64,000 bases of DNA from Eulemur rufifrons. Lineage: Eukaryota; Chordata; Mammalia; Primates; Lemuridae. Location of the stretch: positions 27,676,738 to 27,740,737 of the forward strand of contig NC_090996.1 of NCBI RefSeq assembly GCF_041146395.1, given 5' to 3'. Within the stretch, counting starts at the first letter, position 1, and every line of letters starts with the position of its first letter. The position numbers were made by a program, and so were the translations under genes. The notes beneath the pieces were generated by a model that was not told the DNA's origin, searched no databases, and saw only the letters and a list, made by a program, of their open reading frames with translations. Below are positions 55,225 to 64,000 of the stretch, in pieces.

Positions 55225-55640
55225 CCTCGTGGGTTTGAATTATTGAAAGAAAAACTTTAAGACAAATTTAACAGAGTTTAATTCAGCAAAGAACAATCTG
55301 TGAATCCACCCACCCCTCCTCACCCCCCGAACGAGAAAAGGTCCAGAACCATCGCATGCTCAGAGGATTTATGGAAAGAGGAAAGTGACGCATAGAAAAT
55401 GGAAACGAGGTACGGAAACAGCTGGATTCGTTACCACTTGGCATTTGCCTCATCTGAACATGCTTTGAGCCGTGGGCTGCATGTGATTGGCTAACACTTG
55501 ACGACTGGTGCAAGAGTAGGTTACAGTTTGTGTACACATCCGGTCAGGCTAGTTCACTATGTACAGAGAAACCTTCAGGCTGAACTTAAAATACGTAAGG
55601 AGGCAGATTTAGGCTCAACGTCATTTAACAGAACGCAGCC
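55225..55640 (+). mobile_element. ERVL-type solo LTR (MLT2-like), partial
   Basis: 'gacaaatttaacagagttta', 'attcagcaaagaacaatctg', 'acttggcatttgcctcatct' and 'gggctgcatgtgattggcta' resemble an ERVL LTR of the MLT2 kind. No internal viral genes. Family by recollection only. Confidence 0.5.
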
Positions 55641-55984
55641 TCCTCCTGTCTCTCGCACTCATTTACCAGCTGAACACCCTCTCCAGCGTCAGAGCTCCTC
55701 CCCTGGGGAACGGCAGTGGCAGTACTTCCTTCCTAGGGTGGTCCCGAGGCTTGAAGTGGGTTAGTATCTACAAAGCACTCCGTCCAGGGCCTGGCATACA
55801 ATAGGCACCATGTCCAGTGCCAGCTACTTTTATGGGTGGCACCGACTTGAAAAGGTTGGGAGGAAGCTGATGAGCTGCAGAAAGAGAAGTTCTGGACCAA
55901 CTGTATAGAGAGGCTACCTTTGTGTAGGTGAAAAAGATCAGCTTAAGTTTAGCCATGAAGAACTTCATCTCAATCTGTTATTTA

Positions 55985-56160
55985 ATATGTTTGTTGCATC
56001 CATTCATTCGGCCAGCCAGTCACCCATCCACCCCGTAGGTACTGAGCACCTACTACGTGCCTGTGCTATGCACGAGGAGGGGACCTGGGGCGAAGGAGGC
56101 ACTGCCCGCAGGGAGGTCCCCGCCTACGGGGAGACACACGCAGGAACACACACTCACGGG
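55985..56160 (-). repeat. L2 fragment, antisense
   Basis: 'catccattcattcggccagc' and 'gtactgagcacctactacgt' are the reversed L2 tail. Confidence 0.7.
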
Positions 56161-56224
56161 CAGCACAGACAGGGCAAAGTCGGGGAAGCCTCAGGGCACT
56201 GGAACCCGGAAGAGGACGTCCAGA

Positions 56225-56445
56225 TCTGGGGTCAGCAAAGGTTTTCTTTAAAAGGCAGATGGTGATATTTTAGGCTTTGTGGAATATGTGGACTCTGTCA
56301 CAACTCTGCCTTTGTTGTACAAAAGCAGCCACAGACAGTATGTAAATGAATGGGTGTGGCTGCATTCCAATAAAACTTTATTTAAAAAAACTGTCAGGGG
56401 GCCAATGTGGCTCCCAGGCCACAGGCGGCCGACCCCCGATCTAGA
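56225..56445 (+). mobile_element. hAT-type MITE ('gggtcagcaaa' family), full length
   Basis: It begins 'ggggtcagcaaaggttttct', contains 'tattttaggctttgtggaat' and 'ccaataaaactttatttaaa' and ends 'ggcggccgacccccg'. Near-identical 8-bp flanks (CAGATCTG / CCGATCTA) fit a decayed hAT target duplication. Confidence 0.85.
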
Positions 56446-56479
56446 GGAAGTGTCTCTGAAGATATGATGAACAGGACCT

Positions 56480-56497
56480 GGGGGGGTGGGCGGGGGG
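56480..56497 (+). other. G-quadruplex-type motif
   Basis: GGGGGGGTGGGCGGGGGG satisfies a four-run G3 pattern with 1-base loops. It lies on the strand opposite the SNX29 transcript. Confidence 0.6.
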
Positions 56498-56879
56498 AGC
56501 AGGAGCCACTGGAAAGGCACAAAGAGGCGAGGGAAAGGCCTACAGCCCGCGAGCCACACGCGGAGGCCAGGAAGGAAAACGTTCTCCCTCACTGCAAAGG
56601 TCAGGAAGACGACTCAGGTGCCTGTGCCAGACAAGGCCCCGGATGCCGACCCTGGTGTGGAACAAGAATTCCCCCAGAGCCACCTGGTCCAGCTCAGGCA
56701 AAGAAGAAAAGCCAGAACCTGCTACACGCCACGATCTACAGCTGGTGCTTGGGTATCTGTGTCTATTCACATGCTGCAGACGAGGCTGCAGGCTCAGGGA
56801 ACCGCCCCGTGCTGGACGCAGCCCCCTTCATCTCCCTCGCCACCTGTGCAGCGACGGGTGTGGTGGGAACAAGTAGCAG

Positions 56880-57090
56880 CGAAGTGGCAACTCACTTTTA
56901 CCGACTCCTGACCTGTGCTGGGTGCTGTGCTGACAGTCGAGCACTCACACTGCCCGGTGACAAAGGTACTCACAGCACCCCATCTTTGCAAGTGAGGAAA
57001 CTGAGGCTCTGACAGACCAATCAACCTGACCAAAGTCACACTGGCTAGAATCTGGCAGAGTCTGGACTGGCTCCGAAAGCCATGCTCCTC
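56880..57090 (-). repeat. MIR SINE, antisense
   Basis: 'cctgtgctgggtgctgtgct', 'gcaagtgaggaaactgaggc' and 'accaaagtcacactggctag' are reversed MIR. Confidence 0.85.
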
Positions 57091-57596
57091 TAGAAAGAGT
57101 GAGAACTGATGAGTGGGGTGCAACGAGGACTGTGGCTTTTCCAGAAGAAAAGGTAAAACACGCCGCTGGCATTCATCATGCCTTGGTTTATCAGAGCCTG
57201 TGCAGGAGGGCTCCCTGCCTCCCCAAGTCAGGGTTTGGCAAAGCAGGAAGGGAGGAAGGAGGCCATCTGACAGCGTGTCCCTGCCCTGATGTCTCAGTGC
57301 AACACTGCCGTGTCCCCAGCAGGATCTGCTGAGAAGCTTCCACCGAGAGGAGCACTGCGGAGAGAGCCCACCCAGGCCCCGGCCTGAGCATGACCGACGC
57401 GGACGCTCTGCCTTCCTCCGCCACGAGGCTCCCTCCAGATGCTCTCCGCCCCAACAGGGCCAGCAACCTGGCCTGCCACGTGTTTTCATAGGGCCCACAC
57501 ACTAAGAATGGTTTTTACATTTTTAAATAGCTGGAAAAAAATCTAAAGAAGAGTATTTCTTGGCATATGCAAAGTATAGGAAATCTAAATTTCAGT

Positions 57597-57780
57597 GTCG
57601 AACAAAAAATAAAGTTTTATGAGAACACGTTCACATCCCTCGTTCCATATAGCCGACAGCCGCTCTGGCTCTGTAGGAATAGGGTCTCTGAGATCCAGAC
57701 TGCACGGCCTACGAAGCTTAAAATATTTACTATACAGCCCTGTACCGAAAATATTTACTATCTGCTCCTCGTTCTCAAGA
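57597..57780 (-). mobile_element. hAT-type MITE ('ggtcagcaaac' family), partial
   Basis: 'aataaagttttatgagaaca', 'cacggcctacgaagcttaaa' and 'atatttactatctgctcctc' follow the antisense order of the family. 'aaaatatttactat' occurs twice within it, a small internal duplication. Confidence 0.7.
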
Positions 57781-57854
57781 ATGCACAAAAGATAGAAGGA
57801 GAGAAGGGGATAAAAGAAAAGAAGAAACGGGGTGGAGGGGAGAGGAGAGAGACG

Positions 57855-59095
57855 CTTCCTGATTTCCAAACATACCAAAACCCACAGTAGTCAAGACAGC
57901 GTAAGGACAAGCATCAAGACCTGCGGAACAGAGTTGAGAGTCAAGGAATAAACCCTTTTGTGGTAAACCGATTTTTGACAAGGTACCAAAATCATTCAAT
58001 GGGAAAAGAATCGTCTTCCCAACAGATTCTGCCAGGACAACTAGATACACACAAGCAAAGGAAGTTGGGTCCCCACCTCACACAATACACAAAAGTCAAG
58101 TCAAAATGGATCAGAGACCTAAACGTAAGAGCTAAAACCAGAAAACTCTTAGAAGAAAACGTAGGCCTACATCTTTGTGCCCTTGCGTTTGGTAAAGGAT
58201 TCTTAGATATACCAGAAGCACAAGCAACGAAAGGAAAAACAGATAAATTAGACTTTATCAAAATTAAAAATTGAACGCTTCAAAGGACACTATCAACACG
58301 GTGAAAAGACAGCCACAGAATGGGAGAAAATATTTTCATATTATTTATCTAATAAGGGACTTATACATCCAGAATATACAAGAACTCTAACAACTCAAAA
58401 ATTTGTAAAAACATAATTTTTAAAGGGGCCAGAAATTTGAACAGACGTTTCTCCAAAGAAAAATAACCAATAATCATATGAGAAGATGTTCGACATCACT
58501 CGCCATTAGGGAAATGCAAATAAAACCCACAGTGTGATACACCTTCACGACACCAGGATGGCTACAATCAACAAGACTCACGCATGACCCAGCAATTCCA
58601 CTCGTGGGCACACACCCAAGAGAACCGAGGACAAATGCCCACGGCAGCGTCATTCATAACAGACAAAGAAGAGAAGCGACCCACGTGTCCCCAAGCAGCT
58701 GACCGGATGAAGAAAATGCGGTCTATCCGGGCAAAGGAATATTATTCAGCCACGACAGGAACGCTACAGCACGGATGAAACTTGAGGATATTCCGCTATG
58801 TGAAAGAAGCCAGGTACAGAGGGCCACATATTGCATGATTCCATGTCACAAAAAGGCAAACCTACAGAGAGAGGCGTAGAAAAAGAAAGTGGCTTACTGG
58901 TTGCCAGGGGCTGGGTGGGGACAGGGAGCGACTGTTAACAGGTACAGAGTTTCTTTTTAGGGTGATGAAACCTTCTGGAATTAGATAGTGGTGATGGTTG
59001 CATAATCTTGTGAATATGCTAAAAAGTGACTGAACTGTACACTTTAAAAAGGTGAGTTTCATGGTATGTAAATTACATCTCATCTCTTTCTTTTC
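57855..59095 (+). mobile_element. L1 3' portion, 5'-truncated, internally deleted
   Basis: L1 ORF2 words begin at 'ccaaaacccacagtagtcaa' and continue through 'aaaatggatcagagacctaa', 'gcaattccactcgtgggcac' and 'ggttgccaggggctgggtgg' to 'gtatgtaaattacatctcat'. Near 58565 the sequence jumps from the 'ggatggctacaatca' region directly to the 'catgacccagcaattcc' region, a deletion of about 150-200 bases. No functional frame. Confidence 0.85.
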
Positions 59096-59118
59096 TTTTC
59101 TTCTCTTTTTTTTTAAAG
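59088..59118 (+). repeat. Pyrimidine tract after L1
   Basis: TCTTTCTTTTCTTTTCTTC and onwards is a T/C-only run directly after the L1 end, followed by an A/G run. It has the form of a degraded tail. Confidence 0.8.
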
Positions 59119-59214
59119 AGAGAGAAGAGACAGCTGGGAAGAAGGCTGAAGCACAGGCGAGGCGGGGAGGATGTGATGGGTGCTGACCCCAGCTTCGCCC
59201 CTTCACGCCCATCA

Positions 59215-59345
59215 GCTTCTGCCGCCCCCAACGATCCGGTGAGGTGGGTGACATTCCCATTTTATCCACGAGGCTCTGAGAGGCAAGGCTGGCCCAAGGC
59301 CATACAACTCCAGGAGGCACAGTAGGGATGGTACCCACGTCCCCG
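59215..59345 (-). repeat. MIR SINE, antisense
   Basis: 'ccattttatccacgaggctc' and 'ggctggcccaaggccataca' are reversed MIR. Confidence 0.7.
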
Positions 59346-59439
59346 CACCCACACGCCAGCTGGACAGCTCTGCAGGCCAGCTGGACCTGCCAGGCACGCG
59401 GGGAGGGTGAGCCCAGGAGCCTGGACCCGGTACCCAGGC

Positions 59440-59565
59440 AGCACCTACCCTGCACCAGGCATCTGGTGTTCATGCCGCCACTGCAGGGGGAAACTGAGGC
59501 TCCGAGAGGCAGAGTACGTGGACTGAGGCCACGTGGCTGGTACGCAGCTAAATGAGAAGCCAAAT
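59440..59565 (-). repeat. Second MIR SINE, antisense
   Basis: 'ctgcaccaggcatctggtgt', 'gggaaactgaggctccgaga' and 'gaggccacgtggctggtacg' are reversed MIR. Confidence 0.75.
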
Positions 59566-59639
59566 CGGGACCCGCCACTGCCCTGGCTGATGAGAGGGGT
59601 TGGGGAGAGGAAGCCTCGCTCCTGCCCTGACCAGTGTCC

Positions 59640-60080
59640 TGGAAGCCGGGGCTGCCACCTGCGACCACGAGGCCTGTGCCTTCCTCTCTGACTCACCCCA
59701 CCCCACCCTCCCCTCACTCCTGTGCCTCCCTCTCCCCAGCCACACCAGCTTCCTTCCGGTTCCTCCAATGGGCCCGGCTTCTGCCCACCCCAGGCCCTTA
59801 GTCCAGAAGCTTCCCTGAGTCTAGAACGTTCCTCCCCTCTGACTCAGTCGTCACATCTCAGCTCAAGCGTTACATCTTCTGATTTTAATGTGCTCTCACA
59901 GAACTGTGGTTCCTGCTGTTCTCAGCAGGCCCTGGGCTCTCTAACGGTCTATCCGTTACTGCGATTATCTGTTCAATGACTAGCTCTTACCTCCAGATCA
60001 AAGTTCTAAAAGTTCTATGAGAACAGGAACCGTGTCTGGTTCCCCCGCACCGTATACCTGATGCCCAGCACCATGCGGCC
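59640..60080 (+). repeat. L2 LINE 3' region, long
   Basis: 'cacatctcagctcaagcgtt', 'ctatgagaacaggaaccgtg' and 'atgcccagcaccatgcggcc' follow the L2 order from body to 3' end. Confidence 0.75.
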
Positions 60081-60800
60081 TCACCAGGCCAGTCCGAGTT
60101 GAATGCCACATCTGGGCTGCTGCGTGCTCCTGCCTGGGCAGAGGCTGAGACCAAATGACCGCTGAAAAGACGGGTCTGTGGGAGCAAAGGGGCCCTGGGT
60201 GGTGGGGGGTTAATAAAGAAGGAGAGAGGAGAACCAGGTGGCCAGGAGGGAAGGAGAAGGAAGGAGAAGAAAGGACAGCTGAAAGATGATAAAGGGGGAG
60301 GGGAAGTGCTGAATCCAGCTGGGCTTTTGAATTAGGGGACAGCACCCCAAGGAGAGCTGATGCCTTGGCTGGAAACCGGCGGGACTGGCACTGCACCCCC
60401 TGCCCGGCCTCCCAGAGCCCAGTGGTGGCTGCCTTGAAGTCACCTGAGGCATCAAGCAGGTGAGAACAAACACAGCTCAGAGGCCCCTGAGTCTGTGCAG
60501 AAAGGGGGACAGCCCCGGGCTCCACGTCGGCCCCTCGCCAGGCAGAGCGGGGCCTGGCAGCAGGGGGAGCGGCTGCTGGGCCCGGGGCTGGGGCAGTTGT
60601 GGCAAGCACAACGGGAACACGCCAAGTAGTGGCCCCGGGACGGGGAGAAGGGTGTCTCCCCCAGAGGACTTTGCAAGGATGATTTAGCAAAAAAAGATAT
60701 TAAGTGCTAGCAGCGTGCATTGTTCGGGTGTCCTCCTACAGGACGAAGGGGCAGAGGGCAGGGATACATCGGGGTGCCTTTGTGCTCCTGGCCCCTCCCA
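60081..60800. other. GC-rich unique intron
   Basis: No exon or repeat is recognised. Long frames here lack splice or family support. Confidence 0.4.
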
Positions 60801-60808
60801 GAGCCTTT

Positions 60809-60873
60809 GGGTCCTGGGGCAGGGGAGGGGGCAGCTGTGGGTGGGGAAGGTGCCAGGGTGGGGTGGGGTGGGG
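60809..60873 (+). other. Two adjacent G-quadruplex motifs
   Basis: 60809-60831 has four G runs of 3, 4, 4 and 5 with loops of 4, 2 and 1. 60856-60873 reads GGGTGGGGTGGGGTGGGG with 1-base loops, a pattern that folds very stably in vitro. Both are on the plus strand, the template strand for SNX29. Confidence 0.8.
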
Positions 60874-61129
60874 AAGGCCTGGGATCCGCTAACCAGCAGT
60901 GCAGGGGGGCGGAGACGCTGCCAGCGCAGCCCTGCCCCTCACTTTCTTTGCCAGCCTGTGTCGGCGCGGCCTGCCCTCCACAAAGGCCCCTGACTCCCAT
61001 GCCAGGCACAGGCAACCCAGCTCTGCACCCCACCACCCCAGGCCCCCGCTCTCACACCACACCTGAGCCCTCCCCACAATGGTCTGAACACCCAATTCTG
61101 CCCCTGAGATAGGGATACAGTACGCAGGG

Positions 61130-61205
61130 CTCGGGCCTGTCACTCGGCCCCTGTCACTGAGCACAGTCCGTGGCACCTCGTAGGTACTCAGAAGTTAAAA
61201 CCCAC
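61130..61205 (+). repeat. L2/MIR 3' end fragment
   Basis: 'ctgagcacagtccgtggcac' and 'ctcgtaggtactcagaagtt' resemble a LINE/SINE 3' tail. Confidence 0.45.
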
Positions 61206-62650
61206 AGCTCTCTGTGGACATGTCATCTGCCTGTCTTTCCGTCTTTCAGATCTCAGGTTTGATACTTTGCTATGTGCAGAGGTATCAGGCCTGGCGCGGG
61301 ACACTGAGAGCACCCTCGGTACCCCTCAAGTTCAGAGACATGGAAGGTGAAGTGAAAGGGCACGGCCAAGGTCGCCCAGGCCGAGAGCACCTTGGGATGA
61401 TGGCCGTATCACCACATGCCAGGGACCGAGGACCGCCAGAGTCCTTGCAGGCACAACTGGAGCTCGGAGAGGCCCCTCTGCTGTCCTGAATCCCGGGCCG
61501 GTGCCTGAGCAGTCAGGGATGTGGCCGCCTGTCTGAGCAACCGAGGCGACTTCCTGAAACGGCATCTGGCAGGCAGGAAAGCAGCCAGGTGCTCGCTCCC
61601 CACTCCACCAGGCAGCAGCACACCTTACGCATGGAAATGTCACGCATTGCACTCACGCCAAGCTGTCACCGTCTCCTTGTGCTAAAAATGGTGCCGTGTT
61701 CCTGTCTTCGTTCCTTCCCCTCTCTCTGAATAGAAACGCCTGTCTGTGAGCTCCTTAACCCCCTGCTTCCTGGCGAGAGCCGGTGCCCGAAGCCTGGGAG
61801 GAGCCGTGGCCCTCGCCTTCGCGGGTGCCGCTCACGGGGCCTGGAGCGGAGGACGGCCAGGAAAACAGCTCTAACCCCCTTCGGGAAATCAACCTGCAGG
61901 GACGCCGCACGGCCCATATCAAACCCCCGGGCTGTGTGGGCCCCTGACTCAGCACCACAGACCCCTCGCTCACCCAATCCTAGCAGCACCCCAGAGCCAG
62001 GCGGATCTAAAACCCAACCCCAGGGTCTAGCCCAGGTGTGGCAGAACTGGGCAGAGCCCATCATTGCAACCTGCCTGAGGCCCGGTGGGGCCAGGAGAAC
62101 TGATGAGGCGTGTCTGCACCACATGGTGGCTGGCTCTGCGCAGGGAGCCGCAGGATCACACGTGACGGCAACAGCCCAAGGATGCGCCAACGACCCAGCC
62201 AGGACCTCGGAGGAGCAAAGCAAGAGAAACGCAAGGCTGAGGCCCCAGACCGTGCTCCCGGACCCAGCTGCCGGCGCGAACGGTGCTCATCAAGGAGGAA
62301 ACATATCGCAACTGTGTCCCAGGACACACCTACAGGATTCATAAAGATGGAAGTGACCCAAGCCCCGCCCAGTCTCTCTGGGGCAGGGCAGGTTCCCAGA
62401 GCCTCTGCACAGGCCTTCCCATGCATGAGCCTCCAAGAAGGTGCCAGAAGGAGGGGCTGTGCCCTAATTTACTTGACGGAGTAAATTCCTTGACCCTCTC
62501 CTTGCCAGCCATCGGTCTGATAAACAGGATCTTTTTCTAATCTGGAGATGACAGCTCAGAATTTGAAGACACAGCTGTAAGGCAGAAGTGTGCTCCTGCA
62601 GGTGTCTTTACCCTGGACACTGGCTAACACCAGGCGGGTCCTACCAGTTG
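61206..62650. other. GC-rich unique intron
   Basis: No exon or clear repeat is recognised. Long frames on both strands reflect GC richness. Confidence 0.4.
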
Positions 62651-62654
62651 TCAC

Positions 62655-62765
62655 GTGCACCGATTTATGTCTGAGAGCTCCGTGTAGGGGTGGAGCTGTG
62701 ATCGCTCCAGCCCCATCCTGGGCAGACTGGTCCAAGGTCAGAGGTCACAGCTCTCCCCCTTGAAG
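62655..62765 (-). repeat. MIR-like fragment, antisense
   Basis: 'cgtgtaggggtggagctgtg' and 'tggtccaaggtcagaggtca' loosely match a reversed MIR. Confidence 0.35.
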
Positions 62766-63369
62766 GGACTGATCCCTCCCTTTAATACGCAACACTGACA
62801 CCAAAGACACCCAGTGCCGGTTCCCTTCTCTGTGGGACGCTGAGGGGCTGACTTGATGTTTTACCTGTGACACGTGACAGAGCAGCAGCACAAAGGGACT
62901 GCCCTGACACAGCGCGGGACGTCAAGCCTAGAGCGCACTCCTGTTCCTGCCCTTCCTCACAGGTTCACGTGAACCTGCTCACAGGACTGGCGCAAACGGA
63001 GCTCTCCTGGGGTCGGCTCAGCAGGGACCCCGCTGTCACATGCAGGCAGCAAGAAAGCCCCAGCAGCACACCCTGCAGGGCTGTTCCAGGGTCCCTAGGA
63101 CTGGGAGGAAGTGACTTCACGTGGGTCATCACAAGACCCTGCTGGGGGGGGTGGGAACATTTCTGGGCCTGAGACACTCTGGATCTGAGACAGGGCACAA
63201 AAGGAGGGATGAAGGGACATTGACAACAGCTCCCTCTCCCCTCCCCCACCCCCCCCAACTCCCTGCTCTGCAGTTCTCAGGGTACAAGGCTGTCCCCAGG
63301 GCCCAGGTCTCTGATCTCAGGGCTCACAGATCAGCCACTTCCTATTTTGGGCAAACAGAGAAACAAAAA

Positions 63370-63500
63370 TAGGCACTGAGCGCTTACTATGCTGCAGACA
63401 CTCTGGACAGTAATTAATGTTACCTTATGAATTTGTTCCTGTTAATATCCCCATTTTATAGAGAAGGAAACTGAGGCCACACCAGACAAGTCAGTGTATT
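63370..63500 (-). repeat. MIR SINE, antisense
   Basis: 'ggcactgagcgcttactatg', 'atccccattttatagagaag' and 'gaaactgaggccacaccaga' are reversed MIR. Confidence 0.85.
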
Positions 63501-64000
63501 TGAATGCACAGCCCAAGCGAGTGATGTGAGCCAAACGCCGCCCCGTAGACGGCTGCAAAGTGGGCAGCCGTCCACTTTGCTCTAGGGCTGGGCGAGGGAA
63601 CGAGCTTGCAAATATTGAAGAGGATGCTTGACGTGAGGACCTCAGAACGGAGCCAGTGGACACACACGCTGGCCAGTGAGTCAGGCCAGGGAGACCGACC
63701 CTCGAGCACAGCACACGTCGAGAATGAGAACAGCCACGAAGGAATGAGCCCAGGAGAACGAGGCAGGGTTGCAGAATGTGCTCGGTTATTCCTTTAACAG
63801 CTCTGGGCTCCAGAACTGTTTTGACGCAAACACCAGAAAGCTGAACAGGGCCTCCGATCTCCACAATTCTTACTGTTTTCCTGTTAGACCTTCTAAAGGG
63901 CATGTTCCACTTAGTGGACATTAAAGCAGAGGAAGGAGGCTCATTACATAGATCAGTATTTCCCTTTAAGATAGTTGTTCCTGTTTTGGGAGGGCTTAAA
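63501..64000. other. Unique intron to the window end
   Basis: Nothing is recognised. The last 150 bases are AT-richer. Confidence 0.4.

Noticed and set aside
56794..57498. A 234-codon open frame on the minus strand
   Set aside because: It spans a MIR and GC-rich intron, with no domain and no splice context.
58862..59668. A 268-codon open frame on the minus strand
   Set aside because: It runs through the antisense of an L1 3' end, a pyrimidine tract and two MIR copies. The peptide has no recognisable domain.
59998..60690. A 230-codon open frame on the minus strand
   Set aside because: It starts in an L2 tail and continues in GC-rich intron. Pro/Ser/Ala-rich composition is expected from base content alone.

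Overview
This is mammalian nuclear DNA, almost entirely intronic. The only coding sequence I can support is one 141-bp exon on the minus strand (31582-31722). It encodes 47 residues of a phox-homology (PX) domain that I recognise as sorting nexin-29 (SNX29). Both splice sites and the polypyrimidine tract are intact, so the rest of the window is read as the two introns flanking that exon, transcribed right to left. Every longer open frame is a by-product of GC-rich intron, repeats or the trinucleotide array.

The host looks like a primate, and probably a strepsirrhine (lemur or loris group). The one SINE of 7SL origin (about 54347-54683) is a dimeric Alu with the strepsirrhine-type shortened left-arm segment (GTCTCGCTCTTGCTCAGG). 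Only one Alu is visible in 64 kb. The remaining repeats are old mammalian families: many MIR and L2 fragments, hAT/Charlie and Tigger-type DNA elements, MER5A and MER20 copies, MaLR/ERVL LTRs and 3' pieces of L1.

Layout. 0-7 kb: unique intron with MIR/L2 fragments and a conserved-looking segment near 2.5-2.95 kb. 7.18-8.29 kb: a 37-bp minisatellite of 29 units without a single length change, apparently grown out of the end of a MIR. 8.3-13.5 kb: a nested repeat stack, in which an old repeat is split by an L1 that itself holds a solo MST-type LTR, a 5S rRNA retropseudogene and a Tigger-type element. 14-19 kb: MIR, L2 and MER5A copies. 19.2-20.1 kb: a long ACC/GGT trinucleotide array with a 60/81-bp higher-order pattern. 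21.6-23.3 kb: old L1/HAL1-like sequence with a perfect 32-bp tandem duplication. 24-31 kb: intron with L2/MIR, LTR-like and DNA-transposon remnants. 31.6 kb: the SNX29 exon. 32.06-34.47 kb: an old direct duplication of about 590 bp, beginning about 340 bp from the exon, with a hAT element containing a second DNA element between the copies. 35-41 kb: L1, MIR, L2, conserved-looking AT-rich segments and an inverted-repeat element (40.46-40.79 kb). 43.26-43.83 kb: a second, larger inverted repeat. 44-64 kb: L2/MIR, MER20, Alu, ERVL-type LTR, hAT copies, an L1 3' end and two adjacent G-quadruplex motifs (60.8 kb).

I see no new multi-gene system. The points most worth a second look are the MIR-born minisatellite (which formally meets CpG-island criteria), the ACC/GGT array, the two inverted repeats and the duplication beside the SNX29 exon. 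Repeat boundaries are estimates from reading, except where target-site duplications or unit phase fix them.
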